DNA of 64,000 nt from Paenibacillus hemerocallicola (GTDB lineage: Bacteria; Bacillota; Bacilli; Paenibacillales; NBRC-103111), in NCBI RefSeq assembly GCF_006265175.1, contig NZ_VDCQ01000020.1, positions 62,001-126,000 on the forward strand, in the 5' to 3' direction. This document shows, one piece after another, positions 27,158-37,900 of the stretch (positions are counted from its first letter, which is position 1; the number at the start of each line of letters is the position of its first letter). The notes beneath the pieces were generated by a model. The model ran no database searches. It was not told the origin of the DNA and worked only from the letters and a program-made list of their open reading frames with translations. The position numbers and the translations under genes are program-made.

Positions 27158-28624
27158 GGTAGCGTCAAGAAGTTTGTGTAATTATCTTTTAGGGTTTGTG
27201 GTGTAGGGTATCCATTGGGACAATGGATATGATTTGCTTTCAAGGTTCAGGGGGGATCCCCCCTGAAATTTTTCCCTTTCATATCCAGTTTTCGAAGGTG
27301 CCTATTTTAAATTTTCTTCTTGCGGTGCCATGCTTACTCCACTAGCTTAGGCTGCGGATACTTCTCGCTAAACATTTTTTTGAATGCTTGTTGCGTTTTG
27401 ACGTCTGCAAATCCGCGCAGCGTCCGTTCGCTCCAGCGCTCGTTGTAGTCAAGCGCCTCCAGGTAAACGATTTTCTCTGCCGCGTCCATGTTCGTCAAAC
27501 TGTTCATGGGGCGCAGTCGCTTGCGTATTTCCTTGATGGTTCGCTCGATCGGGTTCGAGGTGTAAATGGCGTAATGGATCATCGGCGGGAAATCGTAAAA
27601 CTTAAGCAGCACAGACAACTCGTTTTCCCACGACGCCAGTTCCTTCGGATAGAGCTTGCCCCACTTTTCCTGAACCAGATCGAAGTTGGCCAAGGCGACA
27701 TCGCGATCTATGGCGTTGTAAATCGTCTTCATATCCGCCACGAAATCCGCCTTGTCCTTGTCACGGATTTTGGGCAGCGTGTTGCGCATTTTATGGGTGA
27801 CGCAGCGCTGTACGCCGGCTTGCGGATACGTTTCCCGGAACGCTTCTTCCAGTCCCGCCAAGCCGTCAAACACGCCCAGCAGCACCTCGTGCACGCCGCG
27901 CTTGTACAGGTCACGCAAGACATCCCGCCAGCCGTTGGCGCTCTCCTGGCCGCCAACACCGAAGCTGAGGATCTCACGGTGTCCGGCCTCATCGACACCC
28001 ATGGCAATGTAGATGACTTCGCTGGCGACGGATTGACGTTTGAGTTTGACGTACATCCCGTCCAGATAGATGACCGCATAGCGCTTGGCCAGCGGCCTGG
28101 CATGCCAAGCTGCAACGTCGTCCAGTACCGTGCCCGTGATGTTGCTCACGGTCGTTGCCGAGTAGTGGGCGCCGAACATCTTTTCGATAAAGCCGCCGAT
28201 GTCCCGGGTGCTCATGCCGCCCTTGTACATGTGAATGACGGTGTCTTCGAGCCACGCTTCCCGCCGCTGGTAGGGCGCAAACAGTTCCGTCTGAAAGTCG
28301 CTTTGGCGATCCCGCGGCACGCGCAGTTCCGGGATTACGCCATACCGGGTTTCCCAGTTTCTGCTGTAGTACCCGTTGCGGCTGTTCGCATCTTCTGGGT
28401 GCTCTACGCGCAAGTAATTGTGGATCTCCTCCTTCAAGAGGGTTTCAATCTTCTCTTTCAGAAAATCTTGCATCATATTTTCAAGTAGCTCTGCGAACGG
28501 GTTTTGTTGTATAGTTGTCATTGAGTAGGGTTCCTCCTTGGTGACTTCGACAATCCCCAGGATACCCTACTTTTTTGTCGTCCGATAGACTAACCCGTCC
28601 TTACACAACTTATTTTACGCCATC
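27158..28624 (-). mobile_element. IS256-family insertion sequence with 8-bp target duplication
   Basis: The 1467-bp element is bounded by imperfect 24-bp inverted repeats (27158-27181 and 28601-28624, 17 of 24 matching, both ending in TTGTGTAA). It is flanked by the direct repeat TCTTGAAA at 27150-27157 and 28625-28632. The 8-bp duplication and the encoded transposase both fit the IS256 family. The intact ends and open reading frame point to a recent insertion. Confidence 0.85.
27334..28521 (-). CDS. IS256-family DDE transposase
   Basis: 395 residues, full length for the family. It has the N-terminal helical domain (ETLLKEEIHNYLRV, then RNGYYSRNWETRYG) and the DDE core: AVIYLDGMYVKL (first Asp), LLGVFDGLAGL (second Asp) and the ERTIKEIRKRLRPM segment with the Glu. 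The C-xxH-type signature VQRCVTHKMRN is present. Nothing is truncated, so the copy is probably active. A 366-residue frame on the opposite strand is its shadow. Confidence 0.93.
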   Translation of the reverse strand: MTTIQQNPFAELLENMMQDFLKEKIETLLKEEIHNYLRVEHPEDANSRNGYYSRNWETRYGVIPELRVPRDRQSDFQTELFAPYQRREAWLEDTVIHMYKGGMSTRDIGGFIEKMFGAHYSATTVSNITGTVLDDVAAWHARPLAKRYAVIYLDGMYVKLKRQSVASEVIYIAMGVDEAGHREILSFGVGGQESANGWRDVLRDLYKRGVHEVLLGVFDGLAGLEEAFRETYPQAGVQRCVTHKMRNTLPKIRDKDKADFVADMKTIYNAIDRDVALANFDLVQEKWGKLYPKELASWENELSVLLKFYDFPPMIHYAIYTSNPIERTIKEIRKRLRPMNSLTNMDAAEKIVYLEALDYNERWSERTLRGFADVKTQQAFKKMFSEKYPQPKLVE

Positions 28625-28947
28625 TCTTGAAAGGGGCTTTGAGTATAATGGACCAGGAATAGAACGCATGTTTGGAAGGAATTGGGCGATAAAGCTCGAA
28701 TTTAGTCATTTCAGTATCAAATCAAGCATTTGGTGTGGTCTGTTGATTTTGAGCGAAGCTATACACTCGATTTCCAAATTTGTAATATAGTTATATATTC
28801 GAAATACATCTCGGTCAGCTTTTCATAGTTCAAAAGGTACGATAAAGCTGAGTGTTATATATTAAGCTTCGTGAAGAATTCTACTTAAGTCTGCTAGAGG
28901 TTTTAGGATACCATTTTTCCCTTTGGTGTTATTCTACTTGAGGCTTT
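28625..28947. other. AT-rich gap before the caspase gene
   Basis: Begins with the right copy of the IS256 target duplication. Base composition falls sharply here, to roughly one third GC or less, and stays low to about 38900. I see no gene. The promoter of the next gene follows at 28948. Confidence 0.5.
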
Positions 28948-28976
28948 TTGAACAGGCTCTTATAGAAAAATATACT
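28948..28976 (+). promoter_or_regulatory. promoter of the sacsin-like/caspase gene
   Basis: TTGAAC (28948-28953), 17-bp spacer, TATACT (28971-28976), overlapping a second TATAAT at 28976-28981. It is 38 bp upstream of the GTG start at 29014, with the ribosome site TGAGGTGA between. Confidence 0.6.
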
Positions 28977-29013
28977 ATAATAACTATGTTTATATATATT
29001 TTGAGGTGATTTT

Positions 29014-32000
29014 GTGGATAGTACAGAGTTGATGACAGCAATACAAAAAATTTTCAATGATAATACAAGCTATATGAACCCGACACAAGCAGCAAATCAA
29101 GCTGATTCTATAGCTGCTTTATCGGTAGATCTTTATACAGATTCAAATAGATTTATATATGAGCTTCTACAAAATGCAGATGACTCATCTTGCAACACTG
29201 ATGGGGTTAAAGTTTGGATAAAAGTATTTAATGATGAGTTGGTAGTAGCACATTCAGGTAAAGTGTTTGATGAACATGACATTCGCGGTATTTGTAATAT
29301 TAACAACGGGACAAAAAAATCCGACTTAAAAAAGACTGGGTATAAGGGGATAGGATTTAAATCAGTATTTGGTCAATCAAACAATGTTGTAATATATTCT
29401 AACGGTGAGTTTTTTAGATTTGATAGTTCTTATAATTTTGAATGGAAATGGGGAATGCCACAAAATGAGTGGGAAAAAGAAAATAACCGAACATTTCAGT
29501 ACCCTTGGCAAATAATCCCGATATACACTGAAATCAAAGAGGTTAGAGCTGAAATAAGAAATTTTATTTCTGAAATTGGTTCAGCTGTTGCAACAGTACT
29601 TAAAATAAACCATATAAATGAAACCAGAGATGCAATTCAAAACCTATCTCAAAATAGTAATATGTTCATATTTTTAAAAAATATTACAGAAATACATTTC
29701 GAAGATAAAGTTATTACAATTGATAGGAGTAACGTAAATAGAATAGTCTTAAATAAAGGAGAAAAGTCCCAAAAAGACTGGTTGGTAAATAATGTAAATT
29801 TGAATGTTTCAGAAGAGCTAAGAAAGACTCTTATAGAAGAACGGCATATCCCTCCCAAATTATTAGATACGAACTTTATTGAGATGACTTTTGCAGCACA
29901 AATTGATAATACTGGCATAGTTACTTTAGAAAAAAAAGATAGAGTTTTATATTCATATTTACCTACTGGTGAAACAAAATACGAATTTCCAGTTTTAGTA
30001 AACTCGAATTTTCTTATATCGGCTAATAGAGAAAGTGTTCACAAAGATTCAAAGTGGAACCAGTGGTTATTTGAATGCATTTCTTATGAAATTTTCAAAT
30101 GGATCTCTAAGTTAGTGACCTCTGATATTTCATTTGAGGCATATAAATTGATACCAGATGACTCATTATATGGTGATGATTTGGCGAAATCTTATAATAA
30201 GGGGATTAAAAAAGCAAAAGAGGACATTGCTTTTATTTTATCTCGCAAAGATACAATGATTAAGATTAGCGATGCCTTGATAGATTTTACGTACCTATCA
30301 GAAAAAAGTTTTATTGGTGAAGAACCTATTAAAAATTTTGTTTTAAAACAAAATTCTAATGCTGCGACTAAATTTTATGTTAAAAAAAGCGATTTTTTGA
30401 ATGGTTTAAAAAAACTTGGGGTATCATGTTTTGAATGGAAGGATTTTGGGTCTTTTTTGAGTTCTGTATATTTTAAAAAGACTCATTCTATTCAAAAAAA
30501 TATTGAGTTGATAAAATTCTTAAAATTGTGCTGTAATTCAGAAAAAATTAAAGGTGTTACGGATGAATTTGTAAGCACTCTTTCTTTCATTTGGGATCAT
30601 AAAAATCAAATTAACTATCCCAGACAAGTTTGTTTTCCAGCAGCAGATGATGAAAATTGGGATAATATAGATAATGAATTATCTTTTGTACATAAAGATA
30701 TATTAGCTTGGTTATTACGTGATTTGGAAATAAAAAACTGGTTAGAAAGCCTTGGAGTAAAAGAAAAAACTGATATAACCTACATAACACAAAATATCAT
30801 ACCTCATGCAAGTACCTATGTGAACAAAGGTAACGCAATATCTGAAATTCAAAAATTATTCTCATTATATAGAAAAGGTGATCTTCAAGAAAACCTTCTC
30901 CATCAATTATCAGAGATAAATCTTATGACTACAAAAAATACATTGGTACAAGCGTCTAAATGCTATTTATCTGATTTTTATAATCCAAGATTAAAAATCG
31001 AAAAAATACTTAGAGATGATATATTTGTTAGTGAAAAATATTGTGTAAATACACATGATAAAGATGAATGGAGACGTTTTTTTAAGATATTAGGAGTAAA
31101 TGATGGTATAAACACCATACATTATAGTAAGAAAACCAATAAATCTTTATTGGTGAATAAAGGGATAAATTCAGAGTACTTTTTAACATCTGATATGGTG
31201 TTTAAACCATATATGAGTTCATTTAGGGCGGATGAGTTTATAGATATTTATACTTTATCACTGATTAATCATGCTTTAGGAAACTATAAGTTCTCTAATG
31301 TGTTTTGGCGTGATTATATTGAAAACTATCAACCAATTGAAATTATGGTTGGTGCAACTGCATATTGGGGCAATGATGGGATGCCTGGGCGTATCAGTGG
31401 TAATATAGTTGGTAATTATATACCCTGGTTAATAAAGAACATGAATTGTATTCCAACACTTTCAGGACAAACACTAGTTTCTTCATCTGTATTTTTAAAC
31501 ACAGATGAAATTAAGGATATCGCAGGAAAATATCTACCTGTATTTAGCGGTCCGGAATTATCACAAGATTGGAAGGCCTTTTTCAACTTTAAAACTCAAC
31601 TCGAACTTGAAGATTATTTGAATATACTCGCACAAATTTCATCGAAAAATCAATATGATGATAATATAACAAGTGAAAACTATGAAAGAATACAATTAAT
31701 ATATTCGATTTTATTGGATGACTCTACTAATTGGAGTTTAGATAATATTGATTTAATTAAGAGTTGGTCAAATACAAACTCTCTACTAAATAGTAAAGAC
31801 TCATTTACGGAATGTAAAGCTTTGAATTATTTTTTAGATGGCAATGAATCCATTTTTCAAGAACAATATGATTTTATAAAATTGAATGCAAAGAATAAAA
31901 GTCATCCGAATCTCAAAAAAATGTTGACTTATTTTCAAGTGAAATTATTAAGTCAAGATCAGTTTAATTTAGTGTGTGATAATGCAGAAATATGTGAAAA

Positions 32001-33996
32001 CCTGAAAATAAAGTTTAGCAACATTGTTCCATACTTAAAAATATGGATAGAACATGATGAAAATGATGATAATATTGAGCAAAAATTATTGCAGATGCAA
32101 GATAAAATCAATGATTTAGAAATTTATCAATCAGAAGAACTCAAAATCACATATGATGAAATGAACTTTATAAAATATGTTAATTTGCATTATGATAAAA
32201 AAACACTTTATGTAACTGACCCATGGAATTCAAATAGCGTACTATTAAGATTAGCGGAAGTTCTATGCACTTTTTTTGGCTTAGAAGGATATAGTAATAA
32301 GCTGGATTTTTTATTACGGGCCGAAAGTATTGAAATTCGAAAATACTTTTCCCAAGAAGATATCGAAATTCCAGCAGAGTATTTAATAGTAGACGCCGTT
32401 ACAACCACCTCATCGCAATATGATGATACCCTCAAAAAGAATTTCGGCGAAGACTTTTTTGAGGATTCATCGCATGATCCGAATAAGAAAATGTACATAA
32501 AATCGCTTATTCCAAGAGCCGTAGATAATGTAGTTAAACATCTTAGTACATTATCTGAATATGACTGTACATCTGCTTATGTGATTTCAGAAAGTATTAT
32601 AGGGGGTATAACTAAAAATGGAAATGATATAAAAGTAGTTGCTAGACCATCAGATAATGATAAAATTAGACTTTTTTATGATTCGGAATTTGATGTCCTT
32701 GAATATGTAGATGCAGAACTTTGGTATGAGGATGGAGTTACACCTCCTAAGCAATTTACACTTGGCCAGCTTCTAAAAATGAAAAAAATTAATAAAATAC
32801 CAATTAAAAAAATTGATATTAAAGATGTTGAAGTAAACAACCCTAAATCTGAAATATTAGATTTTGATGCTGTGCCATTTTCACCTGAAAAAACAGCGCA
32901 GATAATCTCATCGTTTGCTAACACTAACGGAGGTACTATTCTATTTGGTATAAAAGAACTATCCCCTACAGAAAATGAAATTGTTGGATTAAGTACAGAC
33001 TTCAATGTGGTAGATATAGCAAACAAAGCAATCTCAATGCTTAATCCTATTCCTGATGTAAGTTTTGATTGGCTTAAAAGAGGTGCAGAATTAGTCTTTG
33101 TTATTGAAACAGAAAAGGCAAATGAGAATATACTTTTAAATAATCAAAAGTATATTAGAGAATTAAATAAAACTAAGCTAGAGTCAATTAATTCTATGAT
33201 TAAGCATACCATAAATAATCCAAGAATTGAGAAAACGGTTGCGATTATTATAGCAATTGAGAACTATGCAGTAAGAGCAGATAATCAAGTAGATAATGTA
33301 AAGTTTGCTATTAAAGATGCTTCACGGTTTAAAGAAATGCTAGTATCCTCAATGGGTATAAGTGAAGAAAATATTTATGAATGGAAAAATGAAGAAGCTT
33401 TGAAAAGCAACCTTGATTACGAGCTTAAAAGTTTGTTTTACAGTTTAACTGAAAACGATAGGTTGATTTTTTATTATGTTGGACATGGCTTTCATGATGG
33501 TGTGACAAATTATTTGTCAACATATGATATACATCCATTTAATATAGCTGAAACAGCAATTTCTTTGCGTAAAATACTTTTAGATCCTTTGCAGCAATCT
33601 AGTTGTAAGAATGCACTTATTTTTATAGATGCATGTGCCAAAAGTTTTGATAATAAAAATGAAAGAAGTCATATTGCCAATATCAATGAAGATGAGTTTA
33701 AAATTATTTCAAGCAAGTTTGAGAGCTACTCAATATTTCTATCGTGTAATCCCGGACAAAGTTCATATTCTTGTGATGAATTAAAAAATGGAATATGGAC
33801 TTATTTTTTAACTAAAGCGATAACTGAATCGGCAGATGAAGTAATTCTTAACCATCAATATATTACAGATAGAAAGCTGGGAGATTACTTGTCTCTTAAT
33901 GTATCCCAATACGCCAAAAGAAAACATAATTGGAATCAAAACCCTAAAACAATACTTGATTCAAGCTATGAAAATGTTATAGCTAGTATCAAATAA
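29014..33996 (+). CDS. sacsin/Hsp90-like ATPase - AlbA_2 - caspase fusion protein
   Basis: 1660 residues, GTG start at 29014 after TGAGGTGA. Residues about 25-250 are a sacsin-type GHKL/Hsp90-like ATPase: N-box ELLQNADD at 50-57 and the glycine-rich lid GYKGIGFKSVFG at 109-120. Residues about 250-1230 are unassigned, with NWLESLGV-type repeats reminiscent of sacsin. Residues about 1285-1390 carry an AlbA_2 (Schlafen-type) domain (SSFANTNGGTILFGI at 1300). Residues about 1405-1655 are a C14 caspase-like domain with the dyad His1491 (YYVGHG) and Cys1541 (IDACAK). The architecture suggests a sensor or chaperone module that controls a death protease, a typical conflict-system design. The gene is AT-rich, unlike the ICE. 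Function is inferred. Confidence 0.85.
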   Translation: MDSTELMTAIQKIFNDNTSYMNPTQAANQADSIAALSVDLYTDSNRFIYELLQNADDSSCNTDGVKVWIKVFNDELVVAHSGKVFDEHDIRGICNINNGTKKSDLKKTGYKGIGFKSVFGQSNNVVIYSNGEFFRFDSSYNFEWKWGMPQNEWEKENNRTFQYPWQIIPIYTEIKEVRAEIRNFISEIGSAVATVLKINHINETRDAIQNLSQNSNMFIFLKNITEIHFEDKVITIDRSNVNRIVLNKGEKSQKDWLVNNVNLNVSEELRKTLIEERHIPPKLLDTNFIEMTFAAQIDNTGIVTLEKKDRVLYSYLPTGETKYEFPVLVNSNFLISANRESVHKDSKWNQWLFECISYEIFKWISKLVTSDISFEAYKLIPDDSLYGDDLAKSYNKGIKKAKEDIAFILSRKDTMIKISDALIDFTYLSEKSFIGEEPIKNFVLKQNSNAATKFYVKKSDFLNGLKKLGVSCFEWKDFGSFLSSVYFKKTHSIQKNIELIKFLKLCCNSEKIKGVTDEFVSTLSFIWDHKNQINYPRQVCFPAADDENWDNIDNELSFVHKDILAWLLRDLEIKNWLESLGVKEKTDITYITQNIIPHASTYVNKGNAISEIQKLFSLYRKGDLQENLLHQLSEINLMTTKNTLVQASKCYLSDFYNPRLKIEKILRDDIFVSEKYCVNTHDKDEWRRFFKILGVNDGINTIHYSKKTNKSLLVNKGINSEYFLTSDMVFKPYMSSFRADEFIDIYTLSLINHALGNYKFSNVFWRDYIENYQPIEIMVGATAYWGNDGMPGRISGNIVGNYIPWLIKNMNCIPTLSGQTLVSSSVFLNTDEIKDIAGKYLPVFSGPELSQDWKAFFNFKTQLELEDYLNILAQISSKNQYDDNITSENYERIQLIYSILLDDSTNWSLDNIDLIKSWSNTNSLLNSKDSFTECKALNYFLDGNESIFQEQYDFIKLNAKNKSHPNLKKMLTYFQVKLLSQDQFNLVCDNAEICENLKIKFSNIVPYLKIWIEHDENDDNIEQKLLQMQDKINDLEIYQSEELKITYDEMNFIKYVNLHYDKKTLYVTDPWNSNSVLLRLAEVLCTFFGLEGYSNKLDFLLRAESIEIRKYFSQEDIEIPAEYLIVDAVTTTSSQYDDTLKKNFGEDFFEDSSHDPNKKMYIKSLIPRAVDNVVKHLSTLSEYDCTSAYVISESIIGGITKNGNDIKVVARPSDNDKIRLFYDSEFDVLEYVDAELWYEDGVTPPKQFTLGQLLKMKKINKIPIKKIDIKDVEVNNPKSEILDFDAVPFSPEKTAQIISSFANTNGGTILFGIKELSPTENEIVGLSTDFNVVDIANKAISMLNPIPDVSFDWLKRGAELVFVIETEKANENILLNNQKYIRELNKTKLESINSMIKHTINNPRIEKTVAIIIAIENYAVRADNQVDNVKFAIKDASRFKEMLVSSMGISEENIYEWKNEEALKSNLDYELKSLFYSLTENDRLIFYYVGHGFHDGVTNYLSTYDIHPFNIAETAISLRKILLDPLQQSSCKNALIFIDACAKSFDNKNERSHIANINEDEFKIISSKFESYSIFLSCNPGQSSYSCDELKNGIWTYFLTKAITESADEVILNHQYITDRKLGDYLSLNVSQYAKRKHNWNQNPKTILDSSYENVIASIK

Positions 33997-34222
33997 AGTT
34001 CGCAAAAAGTATCAGTACCTCAAAAGGTTTATGCAGCAAGTAGTCGTTTTTCTTGAATCTCTTGAATGATCTTAGGGTGAATGTAGGAACGCTCAGGGCA
34101 AAGCTGCAGGCTTCCCAGAAGCTACTTAGCATGTCGTCATGCCTATCTCTGCATAAAAGTACAGTTACGTTTTTACTGAATAAATAGTTTCTGCCGACCG
34201 TGAACTTCTATTTTGCAATTAG

Positions 34223-34375
34223 GTTTATCGTCAGCTCTGCTTCAATTTGCCAAGTACCGCGGCTGAACAGGCGAGGTATCTATTGGAAAGTGGAATGTCT
34301 ATCTTGGACACCGTTTTATCGAAAAAATTGGTGGTGGATTCCGGAATATTTTCATCTCTGGGGGTCGAATTCCCC
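34223..34375 (+). pseudogene. relic of a second NlpC/P60 gene
   Basis: One frame reads VYRQLCFNLPSTAAEQARYL, close to the VYRQLGAELPRTAAEQARF segment of the ICE hydrolase encoded at 24569, and then diverges (LESGMSILDTVLSKK). It has no start, lacks the catalytic cysteine region upstream, and is cut by the left end of the IS200-like relic. It shows that DNA from a related ICE once lay between the two protease genes. Confidence 0.55.
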
Positions 34376-34919
34376 GCAGCTCTGCTGCGAAGTAACTTAG
34401 GCAATGCTGTATAAACATAAATCACATAACGTGTCAGTGCTCATGTACCATTTTGTGTGTCCAGCGAAGTATAGAAAACCGTATTCAGCCAAGAAGTCGA
34501 CCAGACACTCAAAGAGATATGCCTGGGAATAGCCAAGCGGTATGAGATCGAATTTCTAGAGATTGGGACAGATCGGAACCATGTGCATTTTCTCATCGTA
34601 ATCGGTACCGAGATACAGTCCGACCAAAATCATTCGAACGAAAAAAAGCCTTACCGCCCGAGAAATATTTGCCCGCCACCAAGAAGTAAAGAAGCAATTA
34701 TGGGCGGAGAGTTCTGGTCAGACGGCTACTTCGTCAACACGGTCAGTAAGTTTGGAAGTGAAGAGACGATCCGAGCGTACGTGAAAAATCAAGGAACCGA
34801 ACAAGAATACGTGGAGTTGCACAAAAAAACAGATTATGAACAACCTACATTTTTCTAAGCGAGCGAAGCGAGAGTGGGCTTTGGTTTTGAACTTAGATAC
34901 CCCGCGGCTTGCCGCGGGG
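34375..34919 (+). mobile_element. decayed IS200/IS605-type element
   Basis: It is bounded by subterminal hairpins: left CGCAGC-TCT-GCTGCG (34375-34389) and right CCCCGCGGC-TT-GCCGCGGGG (34900-34919, perfect 9-bp stem). A broken Y1 transposase gene lies between. Hairpin ends without inverted repeats or target duplication are the IS200/IS605 signature. The exact cleavage sites are not resolved. Confidence 0.7.
34404..34858 (+). pseudogene. tnpA: IS200-like Y1 transposase tnpA, frameshifted
   Basis: Stitching three frames gives a full TnpA: an N-terminal YHFVCPAKYRKP, a VFSQEVDQTLKEICLG segment, the HUH motif TDRNHVHFL, then KSLTAREIFARHQEVKKQLW, GGEFWSDGYFVNTVSKFG and the nucleophile context EETIRAYVKNQ. 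Frameshifts lie near 34480, near 34600 and near 34704. Catalytic residues survive, but the gene cannot make a functional protein. Confidence 0.75.
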
Positions 34920-34978
34920 AGCTTCATTAAATTTTTTAATATGTTTTATGATAGAGTGCTCTTTAAAGGGGAAGAAAG

Positions 34979-37900
34979 ATGGAGAAGATATCTGAGGAAG
35001 CGTATACTGTTATTTTAGACTCAAGTCAACAGATTAACCGTGTTGTGCTAAACGTATTTGCGGAGTTACTGGTTCATGACACAGGTGATATAAAGGTTAT
35101 TTCTTTTCATAATGAAAAGTTTGATTTTCAGCATGTATTACAAACTTTAAAAATGGATAGTGAACGATTAGGTATTGTTTCAGGTTGTATTGAACAGAAG
35201 ATTCAATTAATACGATGTAACTCTATACAAATCGAAGACATAAAAACGGCCCTAAATTATATAGAAAATGAAGATTCGATTGTATTAATAGGTGCTGAAC
35301 GATTATTTAACAGTTTAAAGGGAGATGGTGTATTAGTTAGAGAATACACTGATATGGCTTTTCGCTCCTTTCAACAAGAACAACATCCTTGGCAAGAAAT
35401 TGTTGGAAATATACAGAAGATTCATGAATATTTACAATCAAGAGTACAAAAATTTATTTGTGTTATTACTACTGCAAGAAAATGTTTTGATAATATAACA
35501 GAACTATTTAAAGCTACTATTGAACCTGAGATGTTCTATATCTCAATTGATGATGACATGCTTACAGAAATTCTTGAGAAAATTATAAATAAGATTCATA
35601 ATAATAATTTAAAAGAAAGCTTAGATTTTATATCAAATTATGTAGGAGTTATTTCACAAAATTTAATTACTTATTACTCGGCAAAGGCTTACGAGTTCAG
35701 TGGTTTTCGTCGAGAGGCTGCTGAGAATTATAAATCAGTGTTTGAAATATTAAGTTCTGAAGAAAAAGTTTATTTCGCTGAATTATTGTTGTTTGAAGGA
35801 AATGTTGAAGAAGCATATGACATATTAAAACAAACTTATCAAACTGATCCTTGGTCAAAGAATATAATAAAAGCCTTAATAAAAACCTCAAAGAGTTTGG
35901 ACGAAACTGAGTACGAGAAGTGGATTGAAGAAGCAATAAAAAATAATATTTATGATGAGTATGTGCTCCAAGAAGTTGGAAACTTCCTAATGTCTCAGAA
36001 GCGTTTTTCAGAAGCTTGCACGTTTTGGAGGAAGCTTTACAATGCTACAAATAACCCATATTTCGAAATGATGGAAAGGTACAGTTATATCTATAAAAAT
36101 GATGTGAAAAGGGAAATTGCAGAAGAAGTGTTGCTTGATATCTTTCGTAATTATGCAAATCTACAGGATGAGGTTTTTTACAGGCTAGGTTTGATTTGCT
36201 TAACTAAATACGATAGCCCGCTAAAGAGTTATCAATTTTTAAACAGGATGTCGAATGATAGTGAGAGCAGTATAATCTACGAAGGTGCTTTACTAAGGAT
36301 GACAATTCTTCAGGACCCCAATTTTGCTGTCAGAGCGTTAGGGAAAATTAAGCCATTTCAGAATGATAATCATGCTGATAGATTGGCTGATGCGATTGTA
36401 GATGAGCTAATAAGAAACATTATTATATTGGCACATAAAGATGTAGGGTATTTAAAGTGGGGTAACTTTATCGAAAAAGCACAATCTGAAGAGAGTTGGA
36501 AGGCACATTTATCAATAAAGCTTTCCAAAGAGTTGAAGATATGGGCTGCTCAAAGTTTAACGATTGAGAAAGAATCATTTAATAATAATAAAATTGAGAG
36601 TACGAGTGTTGAAGGAATTATAAATTCTTTACGATTAGCTAAGACTGGAATACCTCCAGAATTAAATATAGATGAAAAAGAATTTACTGATGACGCTATT
36701 AAAGTACTGAGCGCGATAGGTTCTGTATATGATCAACTTGTTGGCAGGTACGAGGCATCGATAATCTTATCTTTAGTTGGTAAAGGTCAATTGGCAAATG
36801 ATCATGCACTTACGATACTTCAATTATCCTCAAGAATCAAAGATGATCATAAACGAGAAATTACAAGAATTCTAGGATTGATCGCATGGGGAAATTCTCA
36901 GTATAGATTAGGTAATCATATTGAAGGTTTGAGTTGCCTTATTTCCGCTATTCCATCTGCACTGAAGTTATCGTTAATTCATCCTTTGATGGATTCTAGT
37001 AATATCATAAGTAGGTGGGTAATTGAGCATTCTGAAGCATTTGCAGATTCAGATAGAAAAAATGCTTCTAACTTTATTGGTAAATTTGGTGGAGTGACGG
37101 AGAACGACAATTTATTTGAGATTGAATCCGCAATGCTGGAAGGAGATTGGTATAAAGCAAATAATTTATTAAAGCCATTAGTGGATAAGTATGATTTTTC
37201 ACCGGAATGGGCAGGACATTTTACCAATTTGATTGCTACACTATTAAAATTAGAGAGAGAAGACGAGGCAATTATTTTAATAAATAATTATCATAAAGAA
37301 GCAATAAGTGGATTGGAAAAGCGGAAAGATATTAGATTCAGGGCTTTATTAAGTTGGTCCCAGATCCTATTCTTTAATAGCAGTAGAATGCTCTTAAGTA
37401 CTGTAAGATTAGTGGTAAGTTTTCTTACTATTGCTATACAGGATATAGAAATTAAGCGACAAAGTGTGCACCATAAAACGGAGCGTGCTGCTATTACCGT
37501 TGAGGCAAATGGTGTTTATAAGCTATATTTAGATATGCAAGGTATTATCTATATTACGGAAGGGTTTAGTGATAATGAGAAAAACCTTGCGAGATTAGAA
37601 ATGATAAAATTGTTTGGGATTTTGTCACCAAGAACAATAATCGAACAACTTGATTCTTCAGATGTTTCTGAAAAAGAAATTGATGTACTTAAACAAGAAT
37701 ATGATACTTTATTCGATGAGGTTAGCCGAATTCAAAACTATCAATTAGAAGAGAATATTAGAAAAATAAACCGCTTCAATGAACTAAAAGATTACTTGAC
37801 TAAAGTCCATCCGAACTTCAAACCTCTACCTCTATTCTCAATGAAGAATATCGAAGAAATAAAAACAAATATGAATTCTGAAGAAGTATTTTTTCAATAT

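Noticed and set aside
27388..28488. 366-residue plus-strand frame in the IS
   Set aside because: It is antisense to an intact IS256 transposase.
33997..34222. Minus-strand tail frame ending IHPKIIQEIQEKRLLAA
   Set aside because: It is short, lacks a start and ribosome site, and matches no family I recognise.
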